Assembly (NCBI GenBank): GCA_964059195.1
Contig: CAXKWD010000011.1
Span: 29,681,066-29,745,065 of the forward strand
Direction: 5' to 3'
DNA from: Ectobius pallidus
Taxonomy: Eukaryota; Arthropoda; Insecta; Blattodea; Ectobiidae
Length of the DNA stretch: 64,000 nucleotides
Part shown: positions 22,352 through 34,791 of the stretch, piece after piece
Layout: every line of letters starts with the position of its first letter
Position numbering within the stretch: the first letter of the stretch is position 1
Program-made: the position numbers and the translations under genes
Notes under the pieces: generated by a model
What the model was told of the DNA's origin: nothing
Database searches by the model: none
What the model saw: the letters and a program-made list of their open reading frames with translations, nothing else

Positions 22352-24149
22352 TCAATAACACTCAATATCCTTATTAGAAAATAATAAGCTGGAAAAAATT
22401 GCTTTCCAAAATATTCATTGGGAAAATCACAGTTACTGCTGAAAGTGGAATTGGAACTAACAGCTAGCGGGAAAGCTTGGTTGAAAAAGTTGTCCCCCAT
22501 GGAGCTGTTATTCCCCAAAAGGCATTACAATTTTCTTGTTACGTCCAATAATATAACCCTAAGTATACATCTTGTATAAGTTTTAAAGCATTGAAAGGTA
22601 CTATAATTTATAAAACACTTTCTTTGTTTCCTGTAGAAAAAATCCAAACTTTGCATCCAACCCTTCATTTGTTTTGGGAAATACTGAACAATTTTTCATC
22701 GGTACTGTTTATACGGTATGAAATGACAACATGTACGGCAAGGTTGAATATCTTATTTAAATGTTAGGAATACTCATTAAAAGGGAATGTTATTGTGTTT
22801 TTCTCGGAATTTATCCTCGTAATGATTTATACTTTTAATATAAAAGAAAATAGAATTAGACTACACTTTTTAGTAATAATAAGACGCAATTTTGATCCAA
22901 GCAATAAAGAAAACAATAATTAAATTAAATTTCTACATTTTTATACGAGACCGATGGAAGGATATGTGACGTAGCCAACATACCATCTTCCGTTTACAAA
23001 AACAGCCCTTTGCCGTTTTACACGATTCGCATATTCATATTGATTAATAAGCGAATTATAATTAGCAAAGAAAAAATAATTAAAAAATTTATAAGACTAA
23101 TAATTTGCTAAAGTTCATTTCCCATGTATTATTTACAAAAACTATTGTCGTTGATTGCAAATGAATGCAATACCACACAATAGCTGACATTAATTTATGG
23201 AACTGCAATGAACTAGACATATCAGATGTAGATCAATAAACTGTGGGAATAAAACAGACGAACTCCATAGGATCGTCTAAAGACGAAACGCTGAAACATT
23301 GGAGGCTATAAACTAGAATAATTTTCCAGCGATTTTATAACTGAGTCCTTAGTAAGAGTCCAAATATCTAGGGAAATTAGATGTATTATTTAAAATATAT
23401 TGTCTATTGCTGCTAGTCTAATTTAGGCTACTGTACATAAATTCCACATTTCCAACTCTGTGAACGGAACTCCTTTACACTCAAATAAGAGATAAATGAT
23501 TCGTAGAATTATGTTACATAACACTTTTAATCGTGTTCACTTGAAGATTTGATTGCTAAAGTTGAAGAAATTCAAACATCGCATTGTAGTGGGTTCAAGT
23601 TCGTTAAGAAAACAATACAATGTAATAGCAAACTTTTGACCAGCCATGGGAAAACGATAGAGCTATAGACGACCGAATACAATCCCCCGAAATACTTCGG
23701 AATGACTTGATTCATGATAATACATCAAGTAAAGACGTCATATTTAAAGGTATGCAAAAGTTAATTGATATGCCATTATTTTGAGCGGCAGCAATAGCTT
23801 AGGAGCGAGGTGTTTGGATAAACACTTGCCTGCTGTTTGGGTACAAATTTGAGTATTTTTAACATGGAACTAACATTCATGGCTGGCTTGTCTTAAACTT
23901 TTAAAATGTTTTGTGTTAATGGGTTGCTGTTTTACACATTCCAACCGTGCTAGCGTCCCTAACCGTCTTGTAGAGACTTGGGTCTGCCAGCATAAATACT
24001 GGCATTATTAAAGATACTGTAGTTTGGGAAATTTTGTGCATTTTTCAACTTGAAATTTCATCCTTAGTTTAAATTTCATCCTTATTTAAAATACTTTTCG
24101 GTAACAGATTGAAAGTTCACATCTACAATCTACAAAACAGTCAAAACTA
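22352..24149. other. Intervening DNA, no gene recognised
   Basis: AT-rich stretch of 1.8 kb without a repeat family, coding domain or RNA gene I can identify. Confidence 0.5.
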
Positions 24150-24455
24150 AACTCCATGGCGTAACATCACTTTAAGGAACCAGGCCTGCCCTCCGACTGC
24201 AGCGTCATCTACCAAATGCAATTGGCATGATTGGGGGCATGTGGTCAGCATGCCGGCACCCACGGCTGTTATTGATGGCTTACTAAACCAAAGCCGCTAC
24301 TTCTCTATCAAGTACCTCCTCAGTTTGTGTCACGAGGCTCAATACACTCCGTTCCAGACCTTCCTGCCACAGAAAAATCCAAGGAGGCACCGGGAATCGA
24401 ACCCAGACCTGCGGATAAGTAGTCAACAATGATAACCACTAAACCACGCGGTCGT
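24150..24455 (-). mobile_element. SINE family C, tRNA-derived, nearly full length
   Basis: On the minus strand the head contains GTTTAGTGGTTATC, an A-box-like segment, and GGGTTCGATTCCCGG, a canonical B box (about 24390-24405). ACTGAGGAGGTACTTGATAG follows, and the 3' part is, on the plus strand, AACTCCATGGCGTAACATC. The last segment recurs alone at 61492-61584, and the head and body recur at 9311-9462. No target duplication could be defined. Confidence 0.85.
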
Positions 24456-24645
24456 AGAAAATAGTAGGCTACTTATATTATACTGTAAGCTTGCACGCAT
24501 ACATATTAGAAGATATTGGCGGATTTACTTTAAACAGTTTTAACTGTTATTATGAAAGATACTCCAAATATAAAATACGTCTTCTGACGTATATGTGCTA
24601 TATTCGTAAAAACAGTAAGCCCTATTTCGTCTATGCGCATTTCAG

Positions 24646-24965
24646 ATTACAAGCGGGATCCTTTCTGAGCACGAGTTATGTCTGATAAGCTCTAAAAAAA
24701 ATTGCAGTTCGTCTAAAAGAAGATCATTCTATTCTGGACCAGTCTCCAAACTATGACATTGTCTCTTGTTTTCCCTTTTATATTTTGCGAAAATGGTAAA
24801 TTTTCGAAATGAATTACAAGCGGGACCTTTCTCAGCACGAGTTATGTCTGATAAGCTTTAAGAAAAATGCAGTTCGTCTAAAAGAAGATCATTCTATTCT
24901 GGACCTGTCTCAAAACTATGACATTGTTTCTTGTTTTCTCTTTTATATTTTGCGAAAATGGTAAA
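24646..24965 (+). repeat. Tandem duplication of a 153-167-bp unit
   Basis: Units at 24646-24812 and 24813-24965 share TTACAAGCGGGA, GCACGAGTTATGTCTGATAA, GCAGTTCGTCTAAAAGAAGA and TATTTTGCGAAAATGGTAAA in order, with about 5-8% difference. It is a relatively young local duplication in otherwise unique-looking DNA. Confidence 0.9.
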
Positions 24966-27834
24966 CGTGAATTATTTTGTTTCCAAAAGAAAACAAAAGT
25001 AGCCTGTACCGTACCAGTTTAGATGAACTCATGGCCTTGTTCTTATCTACTTTCCCATGTCACAAATATTGAACGAAGGTGTGCTGATGCTATATCAGAA
25101 ATATGAGTCATATAATGATAAGCTCCCACAACAGCAACACCTAAGTAAACGTTCAATAGAAAATAAAGTAAACAACCTCGCCATTTACATGCCAATAAAC
25201 TGGGAAATATTTTCTGTAGAAGTGTTTAAAGTCCGTGAGTTTGTAAATTCATCTGGCTGACAAATTATTGATTACACCAATGGTTTTGGTGACACAATTT
25301 TACTCGATCGATTTTCGCTAAATCATTAATTGGGAAACGAATCGTAATCTATCCGTACTATGATATCGTCCGCTATGAAATTCAATATTGATTCATTGAT
25401 GTATCATTTTAGTATTTATATTCAATTAATAATAGGAAAGAGAAGTTTCGTAGATTATTTTACTTTATTTACTTCTATATAAAAATGACTCTCGATTATT
25501 TAGATTTGTAAAGTAAACACTTAGATATAGAAAGAAAGAAAGAAAGAAAGAAAGAAAATAAACACTATATTATTGCCAGCGTGCAGCGATTTCACATTAT
25601 AAATTCACTAGCAAAGTAACATTTACTAAAATAATAACACCTAATTTACCTCTGAGGTAACAATAATGAATATCAATTATTTATAAGAATATTCTTATGC
25701 ATTTTTCCGTTGGTTTTCGATTCATAACCTGAAACAGATCATGACCATCGTAACATTGTAAATTTAGTTACGATGGTCACTGAGTAAAATTCTGTATTCC
25801 TCATCAATCTCAGCTAATTCGTCTTCCTAATAAAAATCCTTCACAATCATGTCTTTCTTACTGATGAATATAATAAGAATTGGTGAAAAACATCAGAGAC
25901 CATCAGCTAATAGACCTATACAAATTCTATGATGAATTTAATATCAATTTTTAGATCCAATTAGGAACGATCCAACACGTGGAGTGGGATAGAAGAGCTG
26001 AGCCAATCAGGGTGCAGCTACCTCCCCTCGGCAGGAACTCTAGGAACGGTGACACTCGCTCCTAAGGTACATACGTAAAAACCCAGAGACTTTGAGGAAG
26101 TAATCGTACTCTATCTGCCCTATTCGCAAAATATTTACATCACAGCATGCACCAGTGTTTGTCGGGGAACGTTTGTAGTTGCTAATAGGCCTGCGATTGC
26201 TTGTTTAAAGTCTAGTTCATAATAAAATTAAATATATATTATATATATTTGAACTAGAATAGGTACATAACTATTTTTCCATAAGTATATTTACTGTGTT
26301 AAAAAAATAAAACTTTATATATTGGCCACGCAAGTATCGGATGTAAAAAAAAATGACGCCATATTTGATGATATGATTCGTAGTTGTAGGGAACGCCATT
26401 AATCAGATCCGACTAAATAGTCACTAAATACATTTATACGTGTATTTGTGTACTATATAATTTAGTCCTTTATACCTATTTGGTTTCGTGTAATTTATTT
26501 TATTAAATCTTATACATTATTTTTGCAGTTTATTTTTACGTAGATAAAATTTGAGTGCTTACTAAATATATTATATTACATATTATTTTATTTAGATGCC
26601 ACTTCAGTAATATTACAAAGGAGATACTGAAAACTGTCTTGGTATTTCACCATTATGGTAGGTCATCCTCCGCGTGAGGGTTAGAGTAAAAGTTAGCTAG
26701 AAAAGTACACTATTATAGCAGATTCTGCTGTTTTAATCTTTATAAAATACATGTGTCACTGTATGAATTTAAAACCGATTTCTTTTTTTTAATATTTTAA
26801 ATTCATAGGCTTAAGAACTTATATTTACCAATTGCTGAGTCGGAGAAATAAGGGGATAAATACACTTTTTTATAATTTTTCAGGAGAGCATTTTAAAGCA
26901 TGTGAAACACAGTATGTATTCCGCGTGACGAATTTCTTTTCCTTTAATTTTCACAAGGACTCAACCTTTTCATTTCTCACCTCAAAAGTGTGTTGCCAAG
27001 CTTATGTTTCAGTGTTTCATAATGACAATATTGTGAAAATGGACAGATATCCTTTATTTCTCCAACCCTTCTATTGTCTAAGCCTGTCACGAATGTAGCT
27101 ATAATGGGAAAATTACTAAGTCACAAATCTGAATTTTCTAAAAGATTGTTAATAGAATTATGAAACCTAACATTTATTTAATTTCATATTGATCAATTAC
27201 AAAATAACATTAAGTTCCTTTCTTCATCTCATAATCAGAATTTCAAGAACTACAAATGACCATGTCCTTAATACAGTACGAAGTATACCTGCAGCGTATA
27301 TTACTTTTCTACTGTACAGTATTGTGTAAGCGGATTCCTAATAGAGAGGAGTTTTCAGTTAACAAGTTGCAAAATACACAGGGTTGTTTTCGGCTACAGA
27401 AGTAGGGTATGTACGTTACTTTTTTGAGAGTAGAACTCGTGTGTGATTACCGCAAAGAAAAACGGGCGACTGGACAAAGCAGGCGCGGGTGGAGATATGC
27501 TGGTGGTCCGCCAGGCAGGTTGGAGCGGAAAAATGCACGTTTTCCGGAACGCTAGCAAACTCCCAACAAGCACACGGAGGAATCGGAGTGGCCAAAAAGC
27601 TTCATTCTTCTTAAAGGATTTATTGAAAGTTTCTCATAATAACCTGTATTAAAATATTTGTCTGAAAACCACTAGAATAAATTACATTTATTTATATAAG
27701 GGAGTAAACGCATTTCTGTTACTGTAGGTTACCTAGTTTTTAAACATACTTAATAAATAATTTGATTGATAAATTTGTAAATACCTGTGAAGTAATAGAA
27801 GAAAATGGTCGTTTGGTTTCAAAAAGTCTAGTGT
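24966..27834. other. Intervening DNA, no gene recognised
   Basis: Contains a short (GAAA)n run at 25529-25557. A GC-richer frame at 27443-27652 (plus) is open for 69 codons but matches no domain known to me. Otherwise AT-rich without landmarks. Confidence 0.5.
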
Positions 27835-28250
27835 CTTATTTACTCACTTACTCAATGGCAATAGACAATTCCTCAGCAAACTAAAGGAATATTATCTATT
27901 TTATGGAACCCGAAGGTTCATTACCGCGCTTACCTGAGTCCGCCATTCAACCCTATTCTGTGCTAACTGCATCGGGTCATGAAGCTCGTCGTTATGCAAT
28001 TTTCTCCAGTCCCCATTTTCATCCCTCTTGGGCCCAAATATTTTTCTAAGCACCCTGTTTTCGAAGACTCTCAGACTATGTTCTTCCCGATCAGTAAGCG
28101 GCCATGTCTCCCATCCATATAATACAAGCGGCAGGATAATATTCTTATAAATCTTAATTTTTAGATTTCTGGACAGAAGACGAGAAGATAAGAGTTTCTG
28201 AACTGCATGGAAACAAGCATTTCCCGTTAGTCTGATGTTAATCTTTAAAA
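27835..28250 (-). pseudogene. LINE ORF2 C-terminal end with internal deletion
   Basis: The minus strand encodes GNACFHAVQKLLSS (RT thumb), then KIYKNIILPLVLYGWETW (motif region after the RT core), REEHSLRVFENRVLRKIFGP and KRDENGDWRKLHNDELHD. It then runs directly into QNRVEWRTQVSAVMNLRVP and a TAA stop at 27901-27903. In related LINE proteins about 70 residues, including a GKPEGKRPLGRPRRRW-type basic stretch, lie between the last two blocks, so this copy seems to have lost them in frame. The 3' UTR and tail lie at 27835-27900. The upstream RT is missing (5'-truncated). An active protein would reverse-transcribe LINE RNA at a nicked target; this one cannot. Confidence 0.85.
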
Positions 28251-28724
28251 ATAATAAACTCTGAGACAAAAAAGAACACGTCATTTGCTTGCCTCGCAGG
28301 GCTTTGATTTTAATCTTACAAGTGGTGGCAAACAGCACATTTCAATACAAATTTGTCGTAAGTTGGGTTTTTCATTCATAGGTAGGTCTAAAATTGTACC
28401 CACAAGTATTAAACAAAGAAGCTTGTTTAGTGGTGATTGTAATGCCCAGGAGAGACATAATCCACCTTCTCGTAATTGTTATTTCGTGTTGATATTTTAT
28501 CATGTAAAATTTACATAAATTCTGCATGAAATATTTATATTTCTCACGTTTAAATTGTACGTTATTTTATAATTAAGTCATTTTGGTCAAGTAGTTTTAA
28601 TATATTACATTAAAAATTTCTCCTTACAAAGGACTTATTCCTTAGCGTGTTTGTCTTACATAAGGCTACTTGAAGTGCAGGTATGTTATGAAGATTTTCA
28701 GATTATCTGAGTTGTAAAAATTGT
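28251..28724. other. Intervening DNA, no gene recognised
   Basis: A plus-strand frame at 28285-28518 overlaps the LINE 5' junction and shows no known domain. Confidence 0.5.
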
Positions 28725-28965
28725 AATTGAACGAGCGAAACGAGGTCCTGTTTTAACTCGACATTTCGGCTTTTCGTCGGTTTGTCTGTAAATTTTTTTT
28801 TACGCAGTCACGACTAAATGCGTCGTTTGATTTTATTCCGAATTGACATGAACGTTACTTGAAATCATTTAAAACGATTTGATTCCGTTTGAAGATGATG
28901 CCCGTTTTAACTGAAGAGCAGATCTTAGATATTTTTGGACACGGAGTCTATTATTCACACAACTA
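28725..28965 (+). repeat. Dispersed repeat D, copy 1
   Basis: Characteristic blocks are GCGAAACGAGGTCCTGTTTT, GTTTGTCTGTAAATTT, ACGCAGTCACGAC, GATTTTATTCCGAATTGACAT and, further on, GAAGAGCAGATCTTAGATA. The same order occurs at 38765-38960 and, split by a hAT-like insertion, at 37765-37844 plus 38501-38600. No coding function seen. Confidence 0.7.
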
Positions 28966-30884
28966 TTATTTAGCAAACACCATAATAGGTTGTTGGACCT
29001 AATCAGAATGGATAATCATGTACTGTTGACCTGCTGACTAAAGCTGCCCTTAAAGTTTTACTACAGTACTTTTCTCATTTTGAAGGATTGTAATATGGAC
29101 GTTTATTTAAAAAAGTAAGGTACACGGTACTTTAAAATCTGCTTGACTTAGATGCCTACTTCAGTTAGTCGAAGGATGAGGTGCCTACTGGGCCGGATTA
29201 AGACCTTTAGATGACCTAAGCACTAGCTAAATTTGGTGCAACCTTACACTTCTAATTCAAAATATTAAAGCAATAATAAATCATAAAATAAAACTTTATT
29301 TATCGAAAATTCGAATTTAAGAAAAGAAATATTTTTCTATGCTCCCATGCTTACATTCTATTGATATTTTAATAATTTTCTCCTACTCCTTATCCTTTGC
29401 AAAGTCTTTGATCAGATTTTCATAATCAATCTTACGTAACACATTTTCTTCTATACATAGTTGAGATAAAGCATACAACCAGGCTTGTCGCATAATTTTA
29501 TTGTTCTGAAGGGATTACCGACATATTTCAACCGAAAAAATGAATGTTGAGCTGAACAGTTTGTATAGCTTCCAATCTGCTAGCCCATTGTAGCCTACTT
29601 TATTTTGCAGGAAAAACATGATGACTCAAGAGAGAACGCTTCATAAAAAGTCATTCATTTTTCATTAAATTATGAAAATGGTTATAAATTTAATTTAATT
29701 TAATTAGATTTATTCAGCTATGAAAAATTCTGAGGTGCCCCTTACCCTTGACGCACTAAGCACGTGCTTATTTTGCTTATGGGGTTAATTCAGCATTGGG
29801 TCCTACCTGAAGTATCGATAAACTTCATTCTGAAGCTTGGATATATATCAACTAGTACAATTATATTATATAACTTAATAAGATTTTCAACCTTTGTACT
29901 AGTAAAATTTCATTACCACAAATAACGTATTATGTACGAATATGAAAGACTTGGGAGATATACAATTCAAATTTTATTTAGAATTTAGTATAAGCCAATA
30001 TTTATATAATAATTTTACAGCTTTTTTCAAGTGTCAATTAGATAAGCATGTTCATACCTGAAGTGTTCGCTAAAATTATAAGGTATTGACTGTTTTCGTG
30101 AAGGACAGTCATTTTATTCCTTCAGATATTATGTGAAATCACATACATCTGTGATCATATCCATAAGATCCTAATACCAAGAATAGAAAGGTCTATGGGG
30201 AATAAAATTATGACTTAATAACGCAGGGGGATCAGTTACGTTTTGTGCATAAAAAATATCGTGGTTCTGATGGTGAAATTGTGGATGTTATAATTTCCCA
30301 TTGCAGTGGATTCCACAGTGGGCATCAGTGTAGAGAATAATCGTTTTAACGAAACGAAATGAATCACATATTGTTATAAAAATGAATTTTACTGAAGTTT
30401 AATGAGGAACGTAATGCAGTTACGAGTATTTCTTTAACTTTGTCTTTCGGTAGACTGAAGATCTTCCAAAAGTTTGCAAATAAGGATGGAAGCACACTCA
30501 CAAGCCCCCTCCATTGAGCCAGCAATGTATAGTCTTTGGATATTAGGATATTATCGAAATAGTAGTCATGAACATAGACACTTAATTGTGTTAATATGTA
30601 CCAGAACTAGAACAGTTAAACCTCTAATGCAGCTGCATAGATCATTTCTATCACAGCGATCCAATGTGTTATTTCTTGATTATGTCAGGGATTTTCATTC
30701 GCGAATGGAAGACTACATTTTTACGCCTATTTTCGTTGCACATAAGTTTAGTTTTACACCAAACTAATCCCATTTGAGGTAGTCTCCTCGTTAAACCATT
30801 TGAGGTAGTGACCTCCTTAGTCGTCTAGTTTTTTGGTATCATATGGGTGTTTGATGTGATTCTTCTGTAAGGGATAGTTTTATA
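28966..30884. other. Intervening DNA, possible very degenerate element at 29186-29805
   Basis: GGGCCGGATTAAGACC near 29189 and an inverted, weakly matching GGGTTAATTCAGCATTGGGTCC near 29783 could be the worn ends of a hAT-like element, but the match is too poor to call. A 14-bp direct repeat, CCATTTGAGGTAGT, lies at about 30769 and 30797. No gene recognised; the 97-codon frame at 30474-30767 has no known domain. Confidence 0.4.
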
Positions 30885-31640
30885 ATGTAGAGGAAATAAG
30901 GTGAAATGTTAGGTAGGAAGGATAAATGAAACAAAGATAGAAGGTAGGAAAAAAGAAAATGGAAATAAATAAACAAAGAATAAATAAAGAAGGAATGACT
31001 CAACGAAGAAAAGGAAGGGAACATGTTATTGTTCGCATTAGGATAAATACAGAAAGAAAATAAACTTAAGAAAAATCAGAAAATACCCATTTCCCCCTGA
31101 AAATGGAGGAAAAAAGTAAAAGTAAATCTATAAAGAATTAAGTAAAAATATAAAGAAGCGGGAAAGAAATCTCTAAAGAAGAAAATTGTAAATTAAAGTA
31201 CCTCGGAGAGAGTATATAAATCCTTTATTTTGTAATCATATTAATAAAATATAAGTACATAAGGCTGTAATAAATAATGAAGAAAGCAGGAGAAAAAAGG
31301 AGGAATAGATGAAAGAAGAAAACAAAGAATTACTTAAAATCGTAGCTAAGAAATAGAATAGATGGAATTAATTAAACCATTTTATAATATTATTAATAAG
31401 GAACTAAAGAAAGAGGGAATAAAGAAAGACAGAAGGGAAGAGAAGAGAACGAAAATAGTCAAGTGGCAATTAGAATAGCACATTCTACTAAATTTAATGG
31501 CTGAAAATAAGTAAGAAACGAATTATGGAAAATTGTAATAACGAATAAGGAATCAAAGAAATATGTGAAATAAAGACATAAGTAACAAACAAAATAACAT
31601 GAAAGTCAAGTAAAAAATAAAAAATGGAATTCAGCACTAA
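30885..31640 (+). repeat. Purine-rich tract, degenerate GAAA/GGAA-type
   Basis: Over about 750 bases the plus strand is dominated by A and G in irregular GAAA, GGAA and AAAG steps, with few pyrimidine clusters (for example near 31087-31096). It looks like a very old, decayed simple repeat. The opposite bias is seen at 32890-34330. Confidence 0.6.
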
Positions 31641-32189
31641 GGTCTGCAAAAATTACCTATGGTATATTAAGTAAATTGTTTGTTAGTCCACCTTAAATCC
31701 TCATCAAATTTAAAGAAGAGACTAACAAGAAGAAGAGTGTGTGTTTTTTAACTTTTTCTTTAATATAATTTATTATTTAGAAATGTATACAAATAAAATT
31801 AGTGACACTATATTACTCAACCATTCTTCTGTGAATGATATTAGTGGCTTATGTTGGTATATATAAGCAAAAATATATATAAAAAAAGCCTGATCTGGCT
31901 AAGTCCATAGGCCTACTTGTTTACATACTTTTTTTAAGATTCTTACTCGTAATTTTAAAAGATAAACTGTACTTTTAGAACAATGTAGTCATATGATAAA
32001 ATCTATAAATATATTGAGTTTGATTGAGGTGCAGTGATAAAATATTTAAACCAAATTTGTATCTTTCTTTTTTATGCTATTTTTAAGTATGGTTTTTAAA
32101 ATAAATTTAACCGGCCATATGCCAATTTTACTGAGCTGTTTGTCTTGATTTACCGTTTGTTTATCTTGTTTTCTGTATCACAAACACTC
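31641..32189. other. Intervening DNA, no gene recognised
   Basis: AT-rich, with a (TA)n-like stretch near 31858-31885. No feature recognised. Confidence 0.5.
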
Positions 32190-32262
32190 ATGCCAAAGCT
32201 GGGACTCGAACCCACAGCCTCCAAAGCAGCACCTAACACGGCTAAGGAGACCGGCAAAATAT
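32190..32262 (-). mobile_element. tRNA-like sequence, SINE head or tRNA pseudogene
   Basis: The minus strand contains TTAGCCGTGTTAGGTGC, an A-box-like D-arm region, and GTGGGTTCGAGTCCCAGC, a good B box and T arm, 73 bases end to end. The acceptor stem ends, GCC and GGC, pair only at the outer positions and the anticodon arm is poor. I read it as a tRNA-derived remnant, not a working tRNA. Confidence 0.5.
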
Positions 32263-32889
32263 TAAAAGTCTCTGCGTTACTTACTCGCTCACATGGAGTT
32301 TTGAATAATGATATAGTCCAGAAACTGGAAGCTTCTTCTTTCTTACAATATAAGTTCTTGGTTGAGCTATTGAAGTTTGAACTCCTACAGAACTCTTCTT
32401 GCGTCTTTTTTAAGTCGTTGATGAATTTATGATTTATTATTCTTTACCTAGAGTTAGTTTAGTGACTACGTAAAAGCTAAGTATCGAGTTAAGTGATGGT
32501 GGTCATTTTAACAATATGGTCTTGCAGAACTGATGTAATTATTGTTTGTAAGTGAATGAAGGGATAAGGGATAGGAAGACGGCTGTATTTCCACTCCAAC
32601 AGGAGCGCGCGATGCCATGAAACACGTGTGGATTCCCACAGTCCTGCATGTTGACATATCCCATCTGCTTTTTCCTCACTCGCTTCATCATCATACATGG
32701 AAAATGAATGCGACTTGAGCATCTCTTGAGAAAGGGAAAAAATAATACGCACTTAGAGGCGTTAACTTGCCTTCTGTCGATGTGTTGTATGGGGGAGACA
32801 ATGTGATCGCTTTGCACCATTCCTTGTTTCCACGTTGCTCGACTCCTTTTTCACAAGTGACATAAAATACAAAGGAATTTTCAAGACGA
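32263..32889. other. Intervening DNA, no gene recognised
   Basis: Overlapping minus-strand frames of 72-93 codons at 32489-32909 are open in more than one phase. None shows a known domain, so I do not call a gene. Confidence 0.45.
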
Positions 32890-34330
32890 AATTTTGGTGG
32901 TTCTTTCATTTTTAACTTCTCTTTCTTCGTGTCTTTCAGTCTTTCTTATTTCTATCTCAACGCTCACTCTTTCTTTCGTCCTATCTATCTGTTTATCTGT
33001 CTGTCTGTCTGTGTCTGTGTGTGTGTCTGTATGTATGTACGTATGTATATCCGTCCATTCGTCCCCCTGTCCGTCCTCCCGCGTCTCCGTATGTCCGCCC
33101 GTACCCCTATCCGTCCGCCTGAACCCCTATCCGTCCGCCTGAACCACCATCCGTCCATCCACCCATCCTTACATCCTTACATCCATCCACCCATCCTTAT
33201 ATCCATCATCTATCTCGTTCGCTGATTTCTCTCTTTTCTTTGATTTGTGTTACTTCTTTATTTTCTTTCAAGTTCTCTATCTCCCATTTCTTCCTGTCCA
33301 AATTTTCCTTCTTTCCATGTATTCTTTCTATGTGTTTCCATGTTACTTTCTGTCTTCCTGTTCTAAAATGCATTTCATTTATTTTCCATTCACCATTCTC
33401 ATGTAGGCCTATAAATTAACTTCAACATAATACCCTTTTAATTACTGATATTTTCTTATGTACATTGTATTTTTTTTGTGGTTGTGGTTGTTAATGATTT
33501 TCATTTGCTTAGTAGTTTAGTCGTCTATGTTTCTTTTTGTCCTTAATTATTCCACCGTTTTTCCTTCTTTTCTTTACTATTCCAATTTTCTCTCTGATCT
33601 GTTTTCTTTATGTTTGGCATTATTTTCTTTACTTTATTTCTTCCCTCCTTCATTAATTATTTAATCCATTTTTGAACCCATTATTTTCCAACACGCTTTT
33701 CGTTTTTCGTTCCTCCTCTTGATAAAATTTCAGCGCGGTTTCCATTGAATTAGTGGTTACCTGTGTAATCTATGTTTTTATTCTCTCCATATTGTTTCCT
33801 CAAATTTAACGCTGTTTGTATGAATTAAGTATTGTCCTTGCGTATTGAACGTTCCTTAGTATAGTCATTTCCATTTTCACTATTTTATACAGATATGTAT
33901 TTCTATATTAAGTTTTTAAATTTCTGTGTAAGTAATTTATTTCTTAATTATTATTCAATTAATCTGTTTATTTGTATATTAGATTCTTTCCTTAACTGCA
34001 GTTTTATTTTGTAGTTACTTCATTCTCCGATCTATTGTTTAGTTTTGTATTTGGGTTTTATACCTTACATTTACTTTCTATTGTATTATTTAATTCTTAA
34101 TTACCCACTAATTGTTTCTGTTTTAATCTTCTTATTTTTTTATTTATTTAAAATCTCTCCTTCTCTGTCTTCATTTTTGTGTCTTTCAAGTTTTCTTCCT
34201 TTCTTTCGTTCTTTTTTATTTCGGCTTTCTTTCTTTCATTTCTTTTTATCTCTCTTCATGCCATCTCTCCTTATATGATTGTTTTACTTTTATTATCTAC
34301 TCTTTGCCTCTTACCTTTAATTTCTCTACC
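32890..34330 (+). repeat. Pyrimidine-rich tract with CTGT, TATG and CCGT runs
   Basis: For about 1.4 kb the plus strand is rich in T and C. Within it lie (CTGT)n and (GT)n near 32996-33030, (TATG)n-like steps near 33030-33050, and repeated CCGTCC and CATCCATCC segments at 33050-33210. The rest is irregular TTTC/TTCC. A break with ordinary composition and one TAGGCCTA octamer lies near 33400-33450. Long hydrophobic open frames in this tract are by-products of the composition, not genes. Confidence 0.65.
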
Positions 34331-34783
34331 GGGAAATTAAATTTCCCTTTCTCCTTGTGTGTCATATTGCATTTAAATGAATTACTAAAATTTCTCCATA
34401 AGGTACTTACACGTCTCTTGTGTGATAGATGTAGGTACATAAGAAACAGAAGCTGCATGCAAGAAGCGTTGCTTTATTGGAGAATTGACAATACTGGAAA
34501 GCATTACACGCCTAGCAAACAGTAATAGCTAGCAGAAGAGGTATGGCAGCTGTGATGATGACGTATGCTTTAGGTAGAGATGCTGCGTTCTTGTTTGTTA
34601 ATATGAGATAGATAAGAAGGTGCAATGCAGCAAGAACAGACATATTTCTCCTTCTTGTTCCGCACAGTAGCAATCTGTTTCTCTCTAGCTTATGGCCTGA
34701 GGATACAGCCTGTTTGAAAACCTATGCCCCATTAACCCGAATGTAAGATCTTGTTGGATTGTAGGAGGGAATAAATTTAATTC
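34331..34783. other. Intervening DNA, no gene recognised
   Basis: No coding or repeat family recognised. Confidence 0.5.
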
Positions 34784-34791
34784 CTTATCAC

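Noticed and set aside
19222..24965. CRISPR-like array from regularly spaced repeats
   Set aside because: The units are long diverged tandem repeats without short constant repeats and unique spacers, and the DNA is eukaryotic.
29186..29805. Possible degenerate hAT-like element with GGGCCGGATTAAG-type ends
   Set aside because: The inverted ends match too poorly and no 8-bp duplication was found.
32190..32262. Functional tRNA gene on the minus strand
   Set aside because: Good B box, but acceptor and anticodon stems do not close; kept only as a tRNA-derived remnant.
32894..34278. Hydrophobic or proline-serine-rich open frames
   Set aside because: Pyrimidine-rich composition and CTGT/CCGT repeats explain them.
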